From Psilocybe azurescens (taxonomy: Eukaryota > Basidiomycota > Agaricomycetes > Agaricales > Agrocybaceae), in contig JAJIRX010000032.1 of assembly GCA_023853785.1 (NCBI GenBank), positions 434,001 through 498,000 of the forward strand: a stretch of DNA of 64,000 nt, written 5' to 3'. Shown piece after piece: positions 1 to 12,076 of the stretch (position 1 is its first letter; every line of letters starts with the position of its first letter). The notes under the pieces are model-generated. The model saw nothing but the letters and a program-made list of their open reading frames with translations, was not told the origin of the DNA and did no database searches. The position numbers and the translations under genes are program-made.

Positions 1-1952
1 TCTGGATGGCTGGTATGCACCTCTCTATCCATCGTATTATACTGTCTCAGAAAGCTGACATCGCATAGAACATTTATTACCGTCGGACAAGACGCCAGGA
101 CATCAATCTGATCACAGAAATTCGACTCTATCCCCAAAACGAGCAACCCGAGACTTTGGAAGGCTGGCATAAAGCAAAAACGTCTCTGAGAGCAGGATTA
201 AGAGGGATTCCTCCCCTATTTCTGTGGTACAAGACTGGTAAAACCTCGGGCGACATGTCTGCCAAAGAAAGGGCAAATATTATCACGGAGCTTGACGTAT
301 TGTACGGAGAAGACACTCCATGGTACGGCTTCGAGAAAATCGAGCCTCCTACTCTCTCGCAGCGCGGAAGAATAGAGGCGACTTGGATTACATATAGACG
401 AGGCGTAAAAAGTAGGTTGGCCTAAATTTTCGTTATTCCATTTAACCAATATACTTCTGTAGTTCCTCCTCGTGCACCACCCTTGCATTTTTCGCATTCA
501 GGAAAGTTCAAAGTGCTCCAGGTTGCGGACCTTCATTTCTCAGTATCTCAGGGAATGTGTCGAGATACAATTCTTTCCCCTTGTGAACATTCCGACAACC
601 TCACAAACACATTGATATCTCATGTCATTGATCAAGAAAAACCCGACCTTATAGTTTTCACGGGGGATCAGTTAAACGGTCAAGGGTCTTCATGGGACCC
701 AAAATCAGTTCTAGCCAAATTTGCTAAGGCAGTCACCGCAAAGGGAATCCCATGGGCAGCGGTATTTGGCAACCACGACGAGGAAGACGGAATGGGCAAG
801 GAACAACAAGTTGCATTGATGAAGTCACTGCCATACAGCCTAGTTGAAAGAGGTCCAAAGGATGTCCACGGCGTCGGAAACTATGTGTTAAAAGTATACA
901 GTCCAGATGCGTAAGCATGATTTCATTGCATTGGTTGAAACACGATACAACATTGGTTTCACAGATCGAAAACCCACGCTCTTACTTTATATTTCTTGGA
1001 TTCGGGCTCATACACCAAGGGCATGTTCGATTGGTTTGGATTTTTTACTCCAACGGAATATGACTGGATTCGTCAGAGTCAGATTGACTGGTTCCTCCAA
1101 GAATCAGGTAGGAGCATGTCCCGCTCCGTATCTCTCGTGTTACCTACTGATGAACCTCCAAAAGCATCGATAAATCATATTGAACGACCTTTCAGACCCG
1201 ACACTGGTAAAGATATCGGGTCTGTTTGGGAACGACAAGACGATCAAGTCATCCCCGGTATTCGAAGACTCGCAAAACCAAATGCATTGATGTTTTTCCA
1301 CATACCTCTGTACGTGAAGTGCCGTTATGATAGTTATAGTCTCGTTAATTGTGTGTTATAGGCCAGAAACCTACCTTAAGGCAGACATGAACCCTAGCAC
1401 AGGCAGGGCCTTGGATGTGGGTATTAGTGGACAGGAGCCGCCAGGAAACGCAAAGAACAATGATGGGTTTTTTGAGAAAGGAATATTGAAAGCCATGGAA
1501 AGCGACCATGTTTCTAATCGAAACGCACACGAAGTCAAAGCTATTGGCAATGGGCACTGCCATAGTGTGTGCTGTTACTTGTTATTTTTGCTTCCGCTGC
1601 TCACGTCTGTCACTTCTCACAGTCACTGAAAACTGCCGACGAGTGAAAGGCGTCTGGTTCTGCTTCGGGGGTGGCGGGTAAGTACCACTCTATAATGCAC
1701 TAGCTTTTCTGATGTCGCAAAATTCAGCTCTTACTCTGGTTACAGTAAGATTGGGTAGGCTTATTCTTTGCCATGTTTGTTGAAGTTAAATATGAACTAA
1801 TGTGATAATTTTTTAGATTTGACCGTCGGTTTAGAATATATGATGTCTCCGACTTTGGTGAGACAATCAGGACCTATAAACGAACGGAAAAGGACGAGAC
1901 TGTCGATGAGATGATTCTTGCAGGGAATGGATCTCCTCCTCTGCCATCATAG
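1..1952 (+). CDS. DCR2: DCR2-like metallophosphoesterase, 5' end outside window
   Basis: Calcineurin-like phosphoesterase of the fungal DCR2 type; in yeast Dcr2 dephosphorylates Ire1 and Sic1. The visible exons, from splice sites and unbroken frame, are about 69-411, 463-910, 965-1107, 1165-1309, 1362-1564, 1623-1677, 1727-1754 and 1817-1952 (TAG). The metal-binding blocks are in order: VLQVADLHFS, FTGDQLNG, FGNHDEE, a histidine in FFHIPL and GNGHCH. The C-terminus has the family's VKGVWFCFGGGG and FDRRFRIYD segments. All introns are 49-57 nt. The N-terminal exon (69-411) encodes the weakly conserved leader that precedes the phosphatase domain, so the true start lies upstream of position 1. 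No frame break is seen. The family call is secure; the substrate is inferred from yeast. Confidence 0.93.
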
Positions 1953-2280
1953 CCCAAAGCTAGAGATATATATATGTACTTGTAAACTATAATGGAACAC
2001 ACCTGAGATGAACCTGTTCACCTTTCATGTAACCTGAATGTCACGACCGTAAGCATAATTACAGTGACTAATGTCTGTTGAGAGGGAAAGTCGGGACTCG
2101 GGAAGCAGCTAAGTAGATCTATTTTTGGAGACTATGCCTACGACTTGAAGTAAAAATTTCTCACGCTCTGATTCTCGAACGAACAGGGGACCCTTGCATT
2201 TAGTATTTGGATCGTGCTACATATAGCCCTTCTGTCTTTTCTTCCTCCGTCTTCCTCCCTTCCAGGCGCGCCCGGTCATC
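1953..2280. other. Intergenic spacer between DCR2-like gene and BUD6
   Basis: About 330 bp with no ORF worth calling. It should hold the 3' end of the DCR2-like transcript and the BUD6 promoter. A pyrimidine-rich stretch (about 2231-2272) sits just before the BUD6 ATG, as is common at basidiomycete start sites. No TATA element stands out. Confidence 0.5.
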
Positions 2281-5200
2281 ATGTCTAGGGCGTCCCAAAC
2301 GTCTCAAACAAACGGTCACCCTTCTCGCCGTGATAATAATTCAATATCATCCACCACTTCAGGATCAGGACGCAATGAGCGGGGTTCCCGACATCCTTCA
2401 GTAAGCGAGTTACTACATTATCTGCAATAAATCGCTGACAATATGTGTAAAAGCCTGCCGTGGAAACAGCTGTTACTCGCCTCCTAGTGTCTATTAAGCA
2501 GCTTTTGGAAGCACTGACTTTATGGAGTCAGCTCAGGGTGGACGAGGAGGGTGTAAGCAATGTTTATGTGCGGTTGGGCAACGATTTCAACTTGGCTGTA
2601 GCTGCATTCGCACAATTCAATATCGAGATGAAGTAAGTTCCTCTATAACATTATTTGTTTTGAATGCTTATTGTTCTTGAAGTGAACTACTCACTGTACC
2701 TGATGACCTACGGACGGTGTTAGAACAATGCCTCGCAGAAGACGCCACTCCAGAAAACCTCGAACTTTACCTTCCAAGTGTTCGCCAGATTATCACGAAC
2801 CTTCTTCAAGGTCTTCGAGGCAAACAGTCCATATACCGCAGAATCGTCTCAGATCACCGAGATAGGTCGAGTGGTGCAGATCATGAGCGCACAGATAGTC
2901 GATCATCACGCACCAGTGGAACTTCACGACGCGAAACTGCTCATCGTTCACATGGGTCCCGCCAGCTTCCGGATGAGGAAAGAGTAGAGGTTGAAACCAC
3001 TGCACGCAGAAGTGGCCAATCGTCGGGACGGAGGAGAGACCCCACTTCACAAGGCACAATCTCGCAGCAAAATACCGGCAACAGTGATTTTGTGGGTGGA
3101 TTTGCCCCGACGATTGTTGAGCACCCTGTGGATAGAATTGAAGAATCGTCGGAACCACTAGCCGGCGATTACACCAATGCTCAACGGCGGTCAGAAACTA
3201 GATCCGCGCCATCACCTATACCTGTAGCTCCGACATCCTCCTCGTCAACCCTTGTTTCTTCTTCCAATGAGAGACCTCCGATAAACTCTAGAACCAGTGA
3301 GCCTCCTCCAAAGCCACCAACATCCCCTCCACCGGCTGTACCAGCCAGCGTAAAACGGTATTCCCTCGTTGATAGGCCCATCGACAAGCCCACAAATCTT
3401 GCACCCACAGTTGTCGTAGAGCCTTCTGGCCCTCATTTAGATCAAGATGATACTGTTTCACCGCCTCCACCAGAGACACCACCTATCGATCCCCCACCAG
3501 CCGTAGCCAAGTCATTAGCTGCTCTAAAATCCGATATCCACTTGGAAAGACGCGCTTCAAAAAGATTTTCAATCTATAATATCACAAAGATGACGGGAGC
3601 CTCAACAACTCGGGAAAGATCATTAAGAGGCGCGGCCAGTCATCCAAATCGTCGGTCGGCTGCCACGGGAAATTTGACTTTGAACGATCTTACCGTGTTA
3701 ACCGAAGTAGATGACGAGGAGCCAGGCACATCTGCAAAACCTGATAGTTTTGTAAACAGAAGGCCTTCTCGGTCAAATACTCCGGTTCCCGCAGTCCCCC
3801 CATTGCCCTCTACTCCTTCGCGATCGCCAGAACCAACTGCAGTTGTCGCCGATAACTATTCAAACCAAAGTCTACCCCTCTCAGATCCTTCCAAAATCAC
3901 CATCTTCCTCCAGCTAGGCCGAGAAGTCAAGAAAGTAGTCATCGATCATGCTATTTCTTTTGCTTCTTTAAGGGTGTTGTTTGTGGACAAATTCTCTTAT
4001 AATCCTGGACTTGACAACTTTCCTGCGATCTACATTCGCGATCCATCAAGTGGTGTGCAATATGAGCTAGAGGATACTGATGATGTCAAGGATAAATGTC
4101 TAATCTCTCTAAACATTGAACGTGCGTACATTTTCTCTAAAGTTGATGAAATTCTCGGAAGTTCTGAATATATAAATTTTCACAGCTCTCGATCAAATCA
4201 AGCAACACATCGATGCTCAAATTTCAACCCTTTCACATGATATCAAGGAATTGAGATCAGCTGTAACAGCAAATAGCAATAGGCAATCGGCGCATCTAAC
4301 GGACATTATGTTGCAGCCTATGGCAGAGAGTACTCCAGCTCCTAATCGACCCAGTGACCGACAGTTCCAGCATGTTGCTCGCCGCCTTTCGAGATTCATG
4401 GGCGACACCCCCCTTCATTTATGAGTCAGATGCAGATGCCTTCTTTACCAAATTCTATCCAGCCTATGCAGTCGCAAATGACGGGGCAATCGTTGCAACC
4501 ACAGATGACGGGCGGATCAGTGTTGTCGGAATACACCAGTCGGGTGGTCACCGATCTCAAGACGCAATTCGACGAAGTCCAAAATTTGCGCCGTGACCTT
4601 GGCATCATGCGTCAGCTCTACACAGAGTTCATGAAATCCACCAAAGAATCCCTCGGTACTCTCCGCACGCAAACCCAGTCGGTGAAACAGCTTGCTGACA
4701 CTAATGTTGGTGGGGCCCGTGCATACATAGATTCTGGGAAGAAGAAACTTGACACTCGCAGTCAAAATGTCCTGACTGAGGTGGAACGGTTACAGGACAT
4801 TGTCGAGGGCATGAAAGATGATGTTATCAAGAGACATGTTACGCCCAATACGATCTTTTTCCGGAACATTAAGAAAGATATGGACACGATCGCAACCGAG
4901 CTAGCGAGCTTGTCGGAGCACATCAATACTATCAAGCCTATGTGGAAGAAAACTTGGGAAGAGGAGCTCCAGAATATCGTCGAGGAGCAACAATTCCTGA
5001 CACATCAAGAGGAGTTCTTGAGCGACTTACAAGAAGATTACAAGGCTATGGTGGAGATTTATGGACACGTCGAGAAGGTCATCACTCTGCGGAAACCCAA
5101 CGGACCATTGACTGGAAAACTTCGCAACCGAAGCTTCAAGCCAGCTCCACGAGAAGAAGGTGATGATTTGAGCAATGTCATGCTCGAGATTAGGACGGCT

Positions 5201-5464
5201 TCAGTGGACCCGGACAGGCGATTGAAGGCGATTGAAGCTAGTCAAAAGAACAGGGAGAAAAATTTGGCTGCTCGCTCGGATGAACTGCAAGTCGAATTGC
5301 AGGACTTCGTGAGCCAGAAAAAGCTAAAGATGACAGGAGGTGCAGAAGAGACTGAACGAGTGCGACAGAAGCGTAGCGAGATGACCTTGAAGGCTATGTT
5401 CAACGGCGGGAGCTCTAGGGGAGATGGAACCTCATCACCCTCATTTGGTGTAGAATCACCTTAG
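2281..5464 (+). CDS. BUD6: BUD6/AIP3 actin- and formin-interacting polarity protein
   Basis: Homologue of yeast Bud6/Aip3, which acts with formins to nucleate actin cables at sites of polarised growth (hyphal tip and septum). The proposed exons 2281-2400, 2454-2632, 2683-4121, 4186-4373 and 4430-5464 sum to 2961 nt, an exact 987 codons with stop (986 residues). The N-terminal segment (VSIKQLLEALTLW, FNLAVAAFAQFNIEM) resembles the conserved start of the family. A long Ser/Pro-rich disordered middle follows. The AIP3 core begins near KITIFLQLGREVKKVVI and continues through LDQIKQHIDAQ into a predicted coiled coil (exon 5). The 56-nt fourth intron is required: reading straight through hits a stop just after RFMGDTPLHL. 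The Ser/Pro linker is as expected for this family. Confident. Confidence 0.93.
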
Positions 5465-5788
5465 TTCATTTAAACGACTTTCGATGTTTGGACATTTCAT
5501 GCTTTATTAATATGCAATGACGAGTGCAGGTGTTTTCGTATTCAGACATTATTTTTTTATGTATATCTGTGAACCGTTTTAGGTATTCTCCGTACTGCAG
5601 GGATTGACGAGCGTATTGAGTGTCTGCCACTAAGTAATAGCTTGGTTTCTATTACTTCCAATAGTTTACAAGGGTTCGAGCTAGTTCAATACCGATAATT
5701 TCGAACACGTTAATTTTTTATCCCACATCGACACCAAGCATATACTTCACGTTTAGGTGGTCCAGTTGGGCATCAAGGTATCATGATA
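5465..5788. other. Convergent intergenic spacer downstream of BUD6
   Basis: About 320 bp between the BUD6 stop and the stop of the small minus-strand ORF. AT-rich 3'-UTR type sequence; no gene or repeat recognised. Confidence 0.4.
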
Positions 5789-6067
5789 TTAGATGCTAGC
5801 ATCATCTTTGGCTTTGCCCTTAGGAGGGTGGGGTGGCTTTCTTCCTACTAAGGACCGAAATGACCTGCCAGCTGGGGTCGAAACCTTTAACGAATTGGCA
5901 CGGATTCTAGGATTCACCATTCGTCACTAATATTTGGTTAACTTGAAGTAAAAGGAACCGTACCTGGCTTTTTCGGGACTGGTCGGTTGTTCTGTAGCCT
6001 CCCCCGGAAGGCGAACGCGCTTCGGAGTGAGGAAGAGATACGACAAATTGAAGGGCAGGAAAGTCAT
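5789..6067 (-). CDS. Small (59-residue) basic protein, function unknown
   Basis: A two-exon ORF built by eye: 6067-5964 joined to 5864-5789 across a 99-nt GT-AG intron, an exact 60 codons with stop. The protein opens with a short hydrophobic stretch (FLPFNLSYLFL), then a basic Pro/Gly segment (LTPKRVRLPGEA) and a Lys/Pro-rich tail (VGRKPPHPPKGKAKDD). The second exon has a convincingly coding-like composition that ends exactly at a stop, and the phases match. A mitochondrial or small membrane protein is possible, but I do not recognise the family. An alternative is a longer gene starting further upstream, where another hydrophobic minus-strand ORF (6331-6143) exists; I could not join it cleanly. 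Confidence 0.45.
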
Positions 6068-7783
6068 TGAACGCAGCGCAAGTGAAAGAGTCGCAAGATA
6101 GTTTTGAAGCAAGATGCTTTTAAGAAAACACGCTGCCTGGCGTTATGCTTTTGTACGTGCCACCAAATGATGGCCCAGAGGCCAGTGCGAAGTGGCCGCA
6201 GAAGGATGGATGGCACGGGTTTCGAAGCAGACCGAAAGCTTATTGTACTTGCGATGCACTTGAAAGGCTAATAGGCAAACAGCAACGGCTATGACAACAA
6301 CTGCCTTTGTCCCAGGACATCCGCCGGCCAACAGGGATCCTGGAAATCAATGTTGTGCCGAACATCCACTTGACATCCAAATACCGTTGGGCAGGGAGCA
6401 AACAGCTGTTTATGGCCTTGGAATGATTCGCGATCAGTGTGATGGTCAAGCTCAACTCGAAGTTACTCAAGTGTCGCGTTGACCAGATCATGACTGCATG
6501 ATGTCATGACAGTCTGGTCCCCTTTTCTTTGGTCATCGTACCTCTCTTCATCGACTATTCGCCGTCTTTATCAACTCTTTATTCAAGTATAACCGATTAA
6601 AGTCAAGTGATTTCGATTGCAATAATAAATTTAACAAAATCGCGTGGATTTACTCCATGTTTTCCTGCAATCATTTACTTATAAAGAACATCATCATGTA
6701 TGAAGTCATGTTCTACTCTGTCCTACCGTCTGAAAATTTCTGCTTATAACCAGGCAAGTATCTCCTAAGACATATCTTACAACTACTCCGTCATACTAAA
6801 GCTCATATACGCCAACTTGATCATAGAACCTTTCTGCCCCACATGAACTTGCAGAGACTGGTCGAGATGCCCATTCTGAGCACTTCGGTATCTATCGGTT
6901 GTGGCTTGAAACGTTTCCTTTTATCTGATCGTCTCTCGTAGCTAGGCGCGAATCAGGAACGCGAGACATCTTCTCTGAGAGTCGCCAATCAACCCAAGCC
7001 AGCGTCTGTTTCGCCAAACCAAAATTATAATAGACCCCGAGTCCATACTTTCCGCACGTCGTTTCGACTTTTCTTGATTGACATTATCTGACAATTCAGT
7101 GTCCATTATGATAGAATCAACGCAGGACATCTTGCAGCACAAAGACACCATGTAAGCCGCAGCCTCCCATTTTCGTCTTACAGGACTATTTTTGATTCAT
7201 CGCATCGACAGTGAAAGAATCGCAAACGCTTTCTCATGAATCAGGTTGCCTGAATTGAAACTTATAGAACTCCCCGTTGTCCGACATAATCTAAAATCTG
7301 GCCGTCATAAATTTGTACTCATTCAGGTGAACCAGGTGTCACCTCAGTTGATTTTAAAAGTTTTTATTCGCGCGTATTCGTTAACTAAGTAGTGTACCTA
7401 TGCATGTATAACTCGGCAGTTGCATTGATCTTGCACAAGTAAATTGTCGTTGTGATTAGAAATATTGGGTTCAGTTTTAGCAGTAAGCAACGCGGATGCA
7501 CCCCAGTTAGTATGACAATTGTCTATGATCAACATTGAACACCACATCCGAAAGGGACACACAAATTGATGGAGTACATACATGGTGATGCTTCAATTTT
7601 TGTTTTGATTGATAATGTACAAGATAGGTAAAGAATGATGTGAGAATACAGTATGAGTATGAAACATGTGTAAGTAGAAGTATGTAAAAGGAAAACAAGT
7701 TAATCCAAAGTAAAAATCAAAAACCGTCTCTGAAGCACTTCCCGAGTGGCTTGATAAAATGCAAGGGGCGAAATTACTGACAC
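6068..7783. other. Long intergenic region without a recognised gene
   Basis: About 1.7 kb. ORFs here are short, overlapping on both strands and without recognisable domains. The part next to 7783 should hold the 3' UTR of the CBM19-like gene. A 39-bp palindrome lies at 6481-6519 (listed separately). No tRNA signature was seen. Confidence 0.4.
6481..6519. repeat. Imperfect palindrome in intergenic DNA
   Basis: GACCAGA followed directly by TCATGAC, an 8-nt spacer, GTCATGA, a 3-nt bulge, then TCTGGTC. The two 7-bp arm segments pair perfectly. It could be a dimeric transcription-factor site or the relic of a small inverted-repeat element; nothing nearby decides. Confidence 0.5.
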
Positions 7784-9323
7784 CTAGGCACCGGTGATTC
7801 CTCCGGTGGCGCCAGTTGCCTGGATGCGAGCGAGAGCATCGTCGGTGGTGTCGCAGGTGATGGAGGTGCCGCGAGAGTTGACGAGGGGGAGAGCCACACA
7901 GGTCAGTCCACCAGCGCATCCGGTGACGGCGAATTTACCGTTGACACACTGAGCAAAGCTGCCTTTGATGCAGGCGTTCTCGCCGGCGGTGCATGCAGAG
8001 TTGGCGCTGAGAGTGGCGAATTTGGCGTTCAAAACCTGGGCATCCTGGCCGTTGGCAAGACGGAAGCCGCCGGTAGAAGGGGTAGTGGCGGGGGTGGTAG
8101 CAGCGGGTGCGGACGCAGCCTTAATGGTGGCAGGCGCGGATACAAGGGTGTTGTCGTTCTTGCCATCGTCCGATCCGGTGACACCGCCAGTGGCTCCAGT
8201 AGCAGCTATGCGTGCTGCGGCATCAGCAAGGGTAGTGCAAGTGATGGATGTTCCAGGAGCGTTAACGAGAGGAAGGGCAGCGCAAGTGAGTGGGGCAGCG
8301 CCGCATGATTGAGCGACGAACTTGCCACCGACACATTGGGCGAACGAGGATCCAATGCAAGCGTTTTCACCGGCTATATAAAGTGGGTTAGTTAACATTC
8401 TAGGTCCAGGCACATACAAATAAAAACATACCAGTGCAAGGGGAGTCGGCGGTCAGACTGAGGAACTTAGCATTCAATGCCTGAGCAGCCTTTCCATTGG
8501 CGAGTTTGAAATCACCTCCACCAGTAGCCGGGGTCGAAGCAGGGGGAGTAGCGACTGTCGTCTTAGCTGGTGCCGCTGTGGTCTTAGCGGGTGGTGCGAT
8601 TATGGTGGTGGCAGCAGGAGGGGGAGCACTTCCGCCTGCTCTGGGGTTGGTGGTAAGATCGACCAGTTGAGTTCCATCGGCGATAGGGCCTGCGGGGTTA
8701 GCTGGACACGAGCCCGCAGGGTTTAATGGTGCTGAAAGACCGAGTGGAATTGTTCCAGCGCCACCGACAGCCACATTACCAACGAAGAGCTTCTGGTTTG
8801 AGCCAGCGAATTGACACTGGAAGAGGCCGGCGAGCTCCGCATTTTTTGGTGCTGTTTGACAGTAAGGAATCGCGACGGAGTTAGGCTGTGTCGATGAAAA
8901 GCGAATCAGATATATAGATAGGAGAGTGATCTAATGTTGCACTTACGCTATTCCTGGGCTGTTGGGCAAAGATTTGGGCCAAAGTGACCATTAGATTGCT
9001 GTTCAACTCTTTACCAAGACTGAGAAGATTATCAGCGGCATCCTGCTGCTCGCAAGGTCCAGCAGCGGCGAGAAGAGTTGAGAAGGCGGTCACTGAAAGA
9101 GGATTGCATCGTTGAGCTCCACCGGCAGCAAGCTATTTGTGAGAAAAGATTGTTTAGCAACAAAATATAGATGATTAGATAACACAATGGGGCGTACACA
9201 AGCTTGTTCCCATTTGGCCGTCGAGTCGGCAATGTTTTGAGCGATTCGCTTGACCAGAAGTGGCGAAGCACTAGCAGAGGCGGCAACCAGGCCGAGGAAA
9301 GCGACAGCAGAGAGTTGGACCAT
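7784..9323 (-). CDS. Secreted protein with two CBM19-like chitin-binding modules
   Basis: Exons 9323-9198, 9132-8947, 8885-8432 and 8373-7784 give exactly 452 codons with stop (451 residues). Residues 1-19 form a signal peptide (MVQLSAVAFLGLVAASASA), followed by a KR site typical of Kex2 maturation. A helical N-terminal domain (to about residue 200) contains several cysteines. Two copies of a roughly 75-residue module follow, each with the pattern AGENAC-x-SFAQCV-GKF-C-LTC-ALPLVN-GTSITC, separated by Ala/Thr/Pro-rich linkers. This cysteine pattern resembles the CBM19 chitin-binding family often annotated in Agaricomycetes, but CBM19 identity is from memory and needs a profile search. Likely extracellular or wall-associated. 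The two modules are similar enough to be a recent internal duplication. Confidence 0.82.
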
Positions 9324-10367
9324 GTTGAAGATTTGCTTTGGGAAAACTTGGAGAAGAGAAAACAATAAAACAAGTACTGAAGGAAAATGACTTGAAGCGT
9401 TGGCGAGCGTTACTGGACCTGAGCAGGACGCAGCACCAGGCTGGAGAAGGAAGAAGATGAAAGAGAAGCGGGGAGTGTGGTTCAAAGGTCAAATTGGATA
9501 ACCCTTTATATGTATTTTGGGCGGGAACAATGCAGCCATGTGTGGCTCCTTTCAATTAGCGCTTTGCTTGTGTTCCTTTGGCCCCCATTCCCATCTCAGA
9601 TGTTGTACAAAGGAGATTGGGCCTCAGAGTCAGCCCGGACTAAGCATATTGCACATAAGAGTCCCCCAGGTAACAGGTATAAAACGATTGATTGCGTCCA
9701 CTGTCCCTAGCCAATTCATGATGAGGCTAGAAAATTATCAGAGTAAAACCGTTCGGAGCATATGGACGGAGACCGTGGCACACCAAGTGGTCGTTGGATG
9801 GTTGTTGGCCCAGATAGGAAAACAACGTATTACACAATCGACGTTGCATGACAACCGAGACTCTTCCCTGGCTCCTGGCGCAGGGCTGACTCTGTCACTG
9901 TCTGCCTCTTCGCCGGAGTCCACCTGACCCCATCCGCTTCAGTCCTTTTCAGCAACTCCCAACTATCAACCCGTTACTGGATACCTTTTTCTCTACATGA
10001 AAATTTCTGCGCAATCAGCCTTTGAAACGCCCACCTCCGTTGGCCATTTGCATCCGTTTGCACTAGAGTCCAAGCGGCAACTCCGAGTTTTAATGGTTCA
10101 ATCCAACACGAACCTGGATCACCACGGGAGACACAAATAGCAACGAATAACAGCGGCGCTCTTCTTTAGAGCAGAACGCCACCGCCCAAGGGACTCGCCG
10201 AGATTAATGACATATGAAAATGAAAGATGTCATCATTTCAGGTCAAGTCATAAGTTAGGGTAAAAAGGGCTACACATAAGTATGGTATCGGTACATACAG
10301 GGCACATATCAGTAAGTAGAAGATTTTCGCAATCTTGTTGTGAGTAATATCTACAAAATCGACATCG
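9324..10367. other. Promoter of CBM19-like gene and intergenic DNA
   Basis: About 1 kb. On the minus strand a TATAAAG motif (9504-9510) lies about 180 nt upstream of the CBM19-like ATG. The rest, up to the BTB gene stop at 10368, has only short shadow ORFs and no recognised gene. Confidence 0.4.
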
Positions 10368-11917
10368 TTAGTGAAGAGTTGGTGATATATCACCTCCACT
10401 CTCCAACCGAAACCAGAACGGGATCATCTTCCATATCTTCTCTCGTTCTCGGGCTGCCCAGGCTTCTAATGATTTCGCACATGCTTTGCACTCCGAGAAC
10501 TCGGCGCTCTTGAGTTGCCCTAGTTCCTCCGCAACATACAGAGGGTCATAACACCCTCTTTCTCTGTCAAAGAGGTAGTGCTGGGTGGCGAGGTCCACCA
10601 GTTCGGTGAAATCTTTGCGGCACGCAGCAGCGGAGACGCAAATACCTGCAGATGAGGCTTTGCGACTGTGCGAGCTAGTGGGGTGTTGCTGTGCATGGCG
10701 AATGTATTGCCCACTCCCCATGCTCTGAATCAGTGTAGTTATAGCATTTTGGCTGGCTTCCCTTCCGAGAGCCAGGCGCCGTGTATCCAGTGCCAATAAG
10801 GGGGGAAGGGGAGGTGATCGATACAGTGGCTCATCTTCAGTTGGCTCGAATATTTGCGAAAATGAATATCTTGAAAGGTCATAAAAGGCGGAAGGCAGGA
10901 GGGAAGGTGCGTTCACTTCGCGAGCGAGACTGATGACATTCTGGGATGCCGGTCAAATTGATGTATTTATAAATCGGCATAGAAGCACGTACAAAGGGGT
11001 GTGGATATCGATGTGTATAGCCCGGTGTCCCTTCAATCTCATAACCTCTAGAGATATCTTCTCTCATATCCCATGTTTTCAGGTCGGAAGGCCACGCAAG
11101 ACTGAGATGAGCGAGTGCTTTGGCACGCAATGAATCTATGAGATATTTGGACGAAAGGCGAAGAATGCCCGATACCGCCCGGAAATCATCTTCGTCATTG
11201 TTGCCAAAGTTCCTACATAACATTAGATTGTCAAAAGGACGCGTTACGGTACAGCAAGGGGTAAAAGACATACGGCCCATCATATAGTGCGGTCAAGAGG
11301 TTGCCGACATCCTCTGCTACGTCGAATAGATACACAACCGGCACTCGTCTTGAGAACGTGTTCGTTCCTTCAGGGATGACCATCGAAGAATCTAGCCGTG
11401 ATGTTTCAGGATGGGAGAGCATAACCATATCATGGAAGACCAAAGAATGCCGCGCAAGTTGCGACATATGCACACAGAACAAAGTGTTTTCTGCCCGACA
11501 TATGACACTACCATCGTCAAACCACAGGTCTGAATGGCGGTGCACCTGGACTCCAGTCTCCTTGTCTATGATAGACGGTAGTCCTCGCTCGTCTTTCTTC
11601 AAAGGATTGTAGGATAGATTTGTGAGCTTGGTCTCAGGGGGATTAGCTGACAGTAAGACTAAGTTTTCTTCCGATATCCCATGGCGCACGGATATTCTGG
11701 AGCTTATACTTGGCACATTGCGAGGGGTTACCGATGAGATGCTGCTTGTCGAGGCTGAGCTCTTAATTGAGGGGGGGTAGAGGGTTTGGGGACTCTGGAC
11801 GGACGCGTTGGTGTTGTTTCCATAATCATAATAACAGAAAAAGCCGATGCCACGGTATATGTCTTTTATGTCTACGCGAAGCAATTTGTGCGTTTGAAAT
11901 TGTATGTGAGACGACAA
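10368..11917 (-). CDS. BTB/POZ-domain protein of the fungal expanded family
   Basis: Exons about 11917(?)-11274, 11212-10993 and 10940-10368. The BTB fold is recognisable: SDLWFDDGSVICRAENTLFCVH, then LARHSLVFHDM, VVYLFDVAEDVGNLLTALYDG, and after the first intron VSGILRLSSKYLIDSLRAKAL. The C-terminal half carries FSECKACAKSLEAWAAREREK, common in this Agaricomycete family. The exact start is unresolved. The open frame runs up to about 11917 without an in-frame ATG before the domain, so either a small upstream exon exists or the ATG at about 11822 is reached through an intron I could not place. The molecular role is unknown; these proteins are very numerous in mushrooms and are thought to mediate protein interactions. 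Confidence 0.8.
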
Positions 11918-12076
11918 GGGGTCAATAGTCGCTTTGTCCTATGCCACCATCCGCAGACACTGTCAAGATCGCATCATTGACATCTTATCTTATCTCTCAT
12001 TGACAACATACCAAGAGATTCCCAAGTCTACGGCTCAGATAAATTTTGAGCAACTATCTACTGAGCCTATGCTTAC

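Noticed and set aside
5660..5695. tRNA-like GGTTCGA sequence
   Set aside because: No matching acceptor stem, D-arm or anticodon arm could be found around it.
6942..7151. 69-codon ORF in the 6.1-7.8 kb spacer
   Set aside because: No domain, no intron structure, and overlapping ORFs on the other strand; treated as chance.
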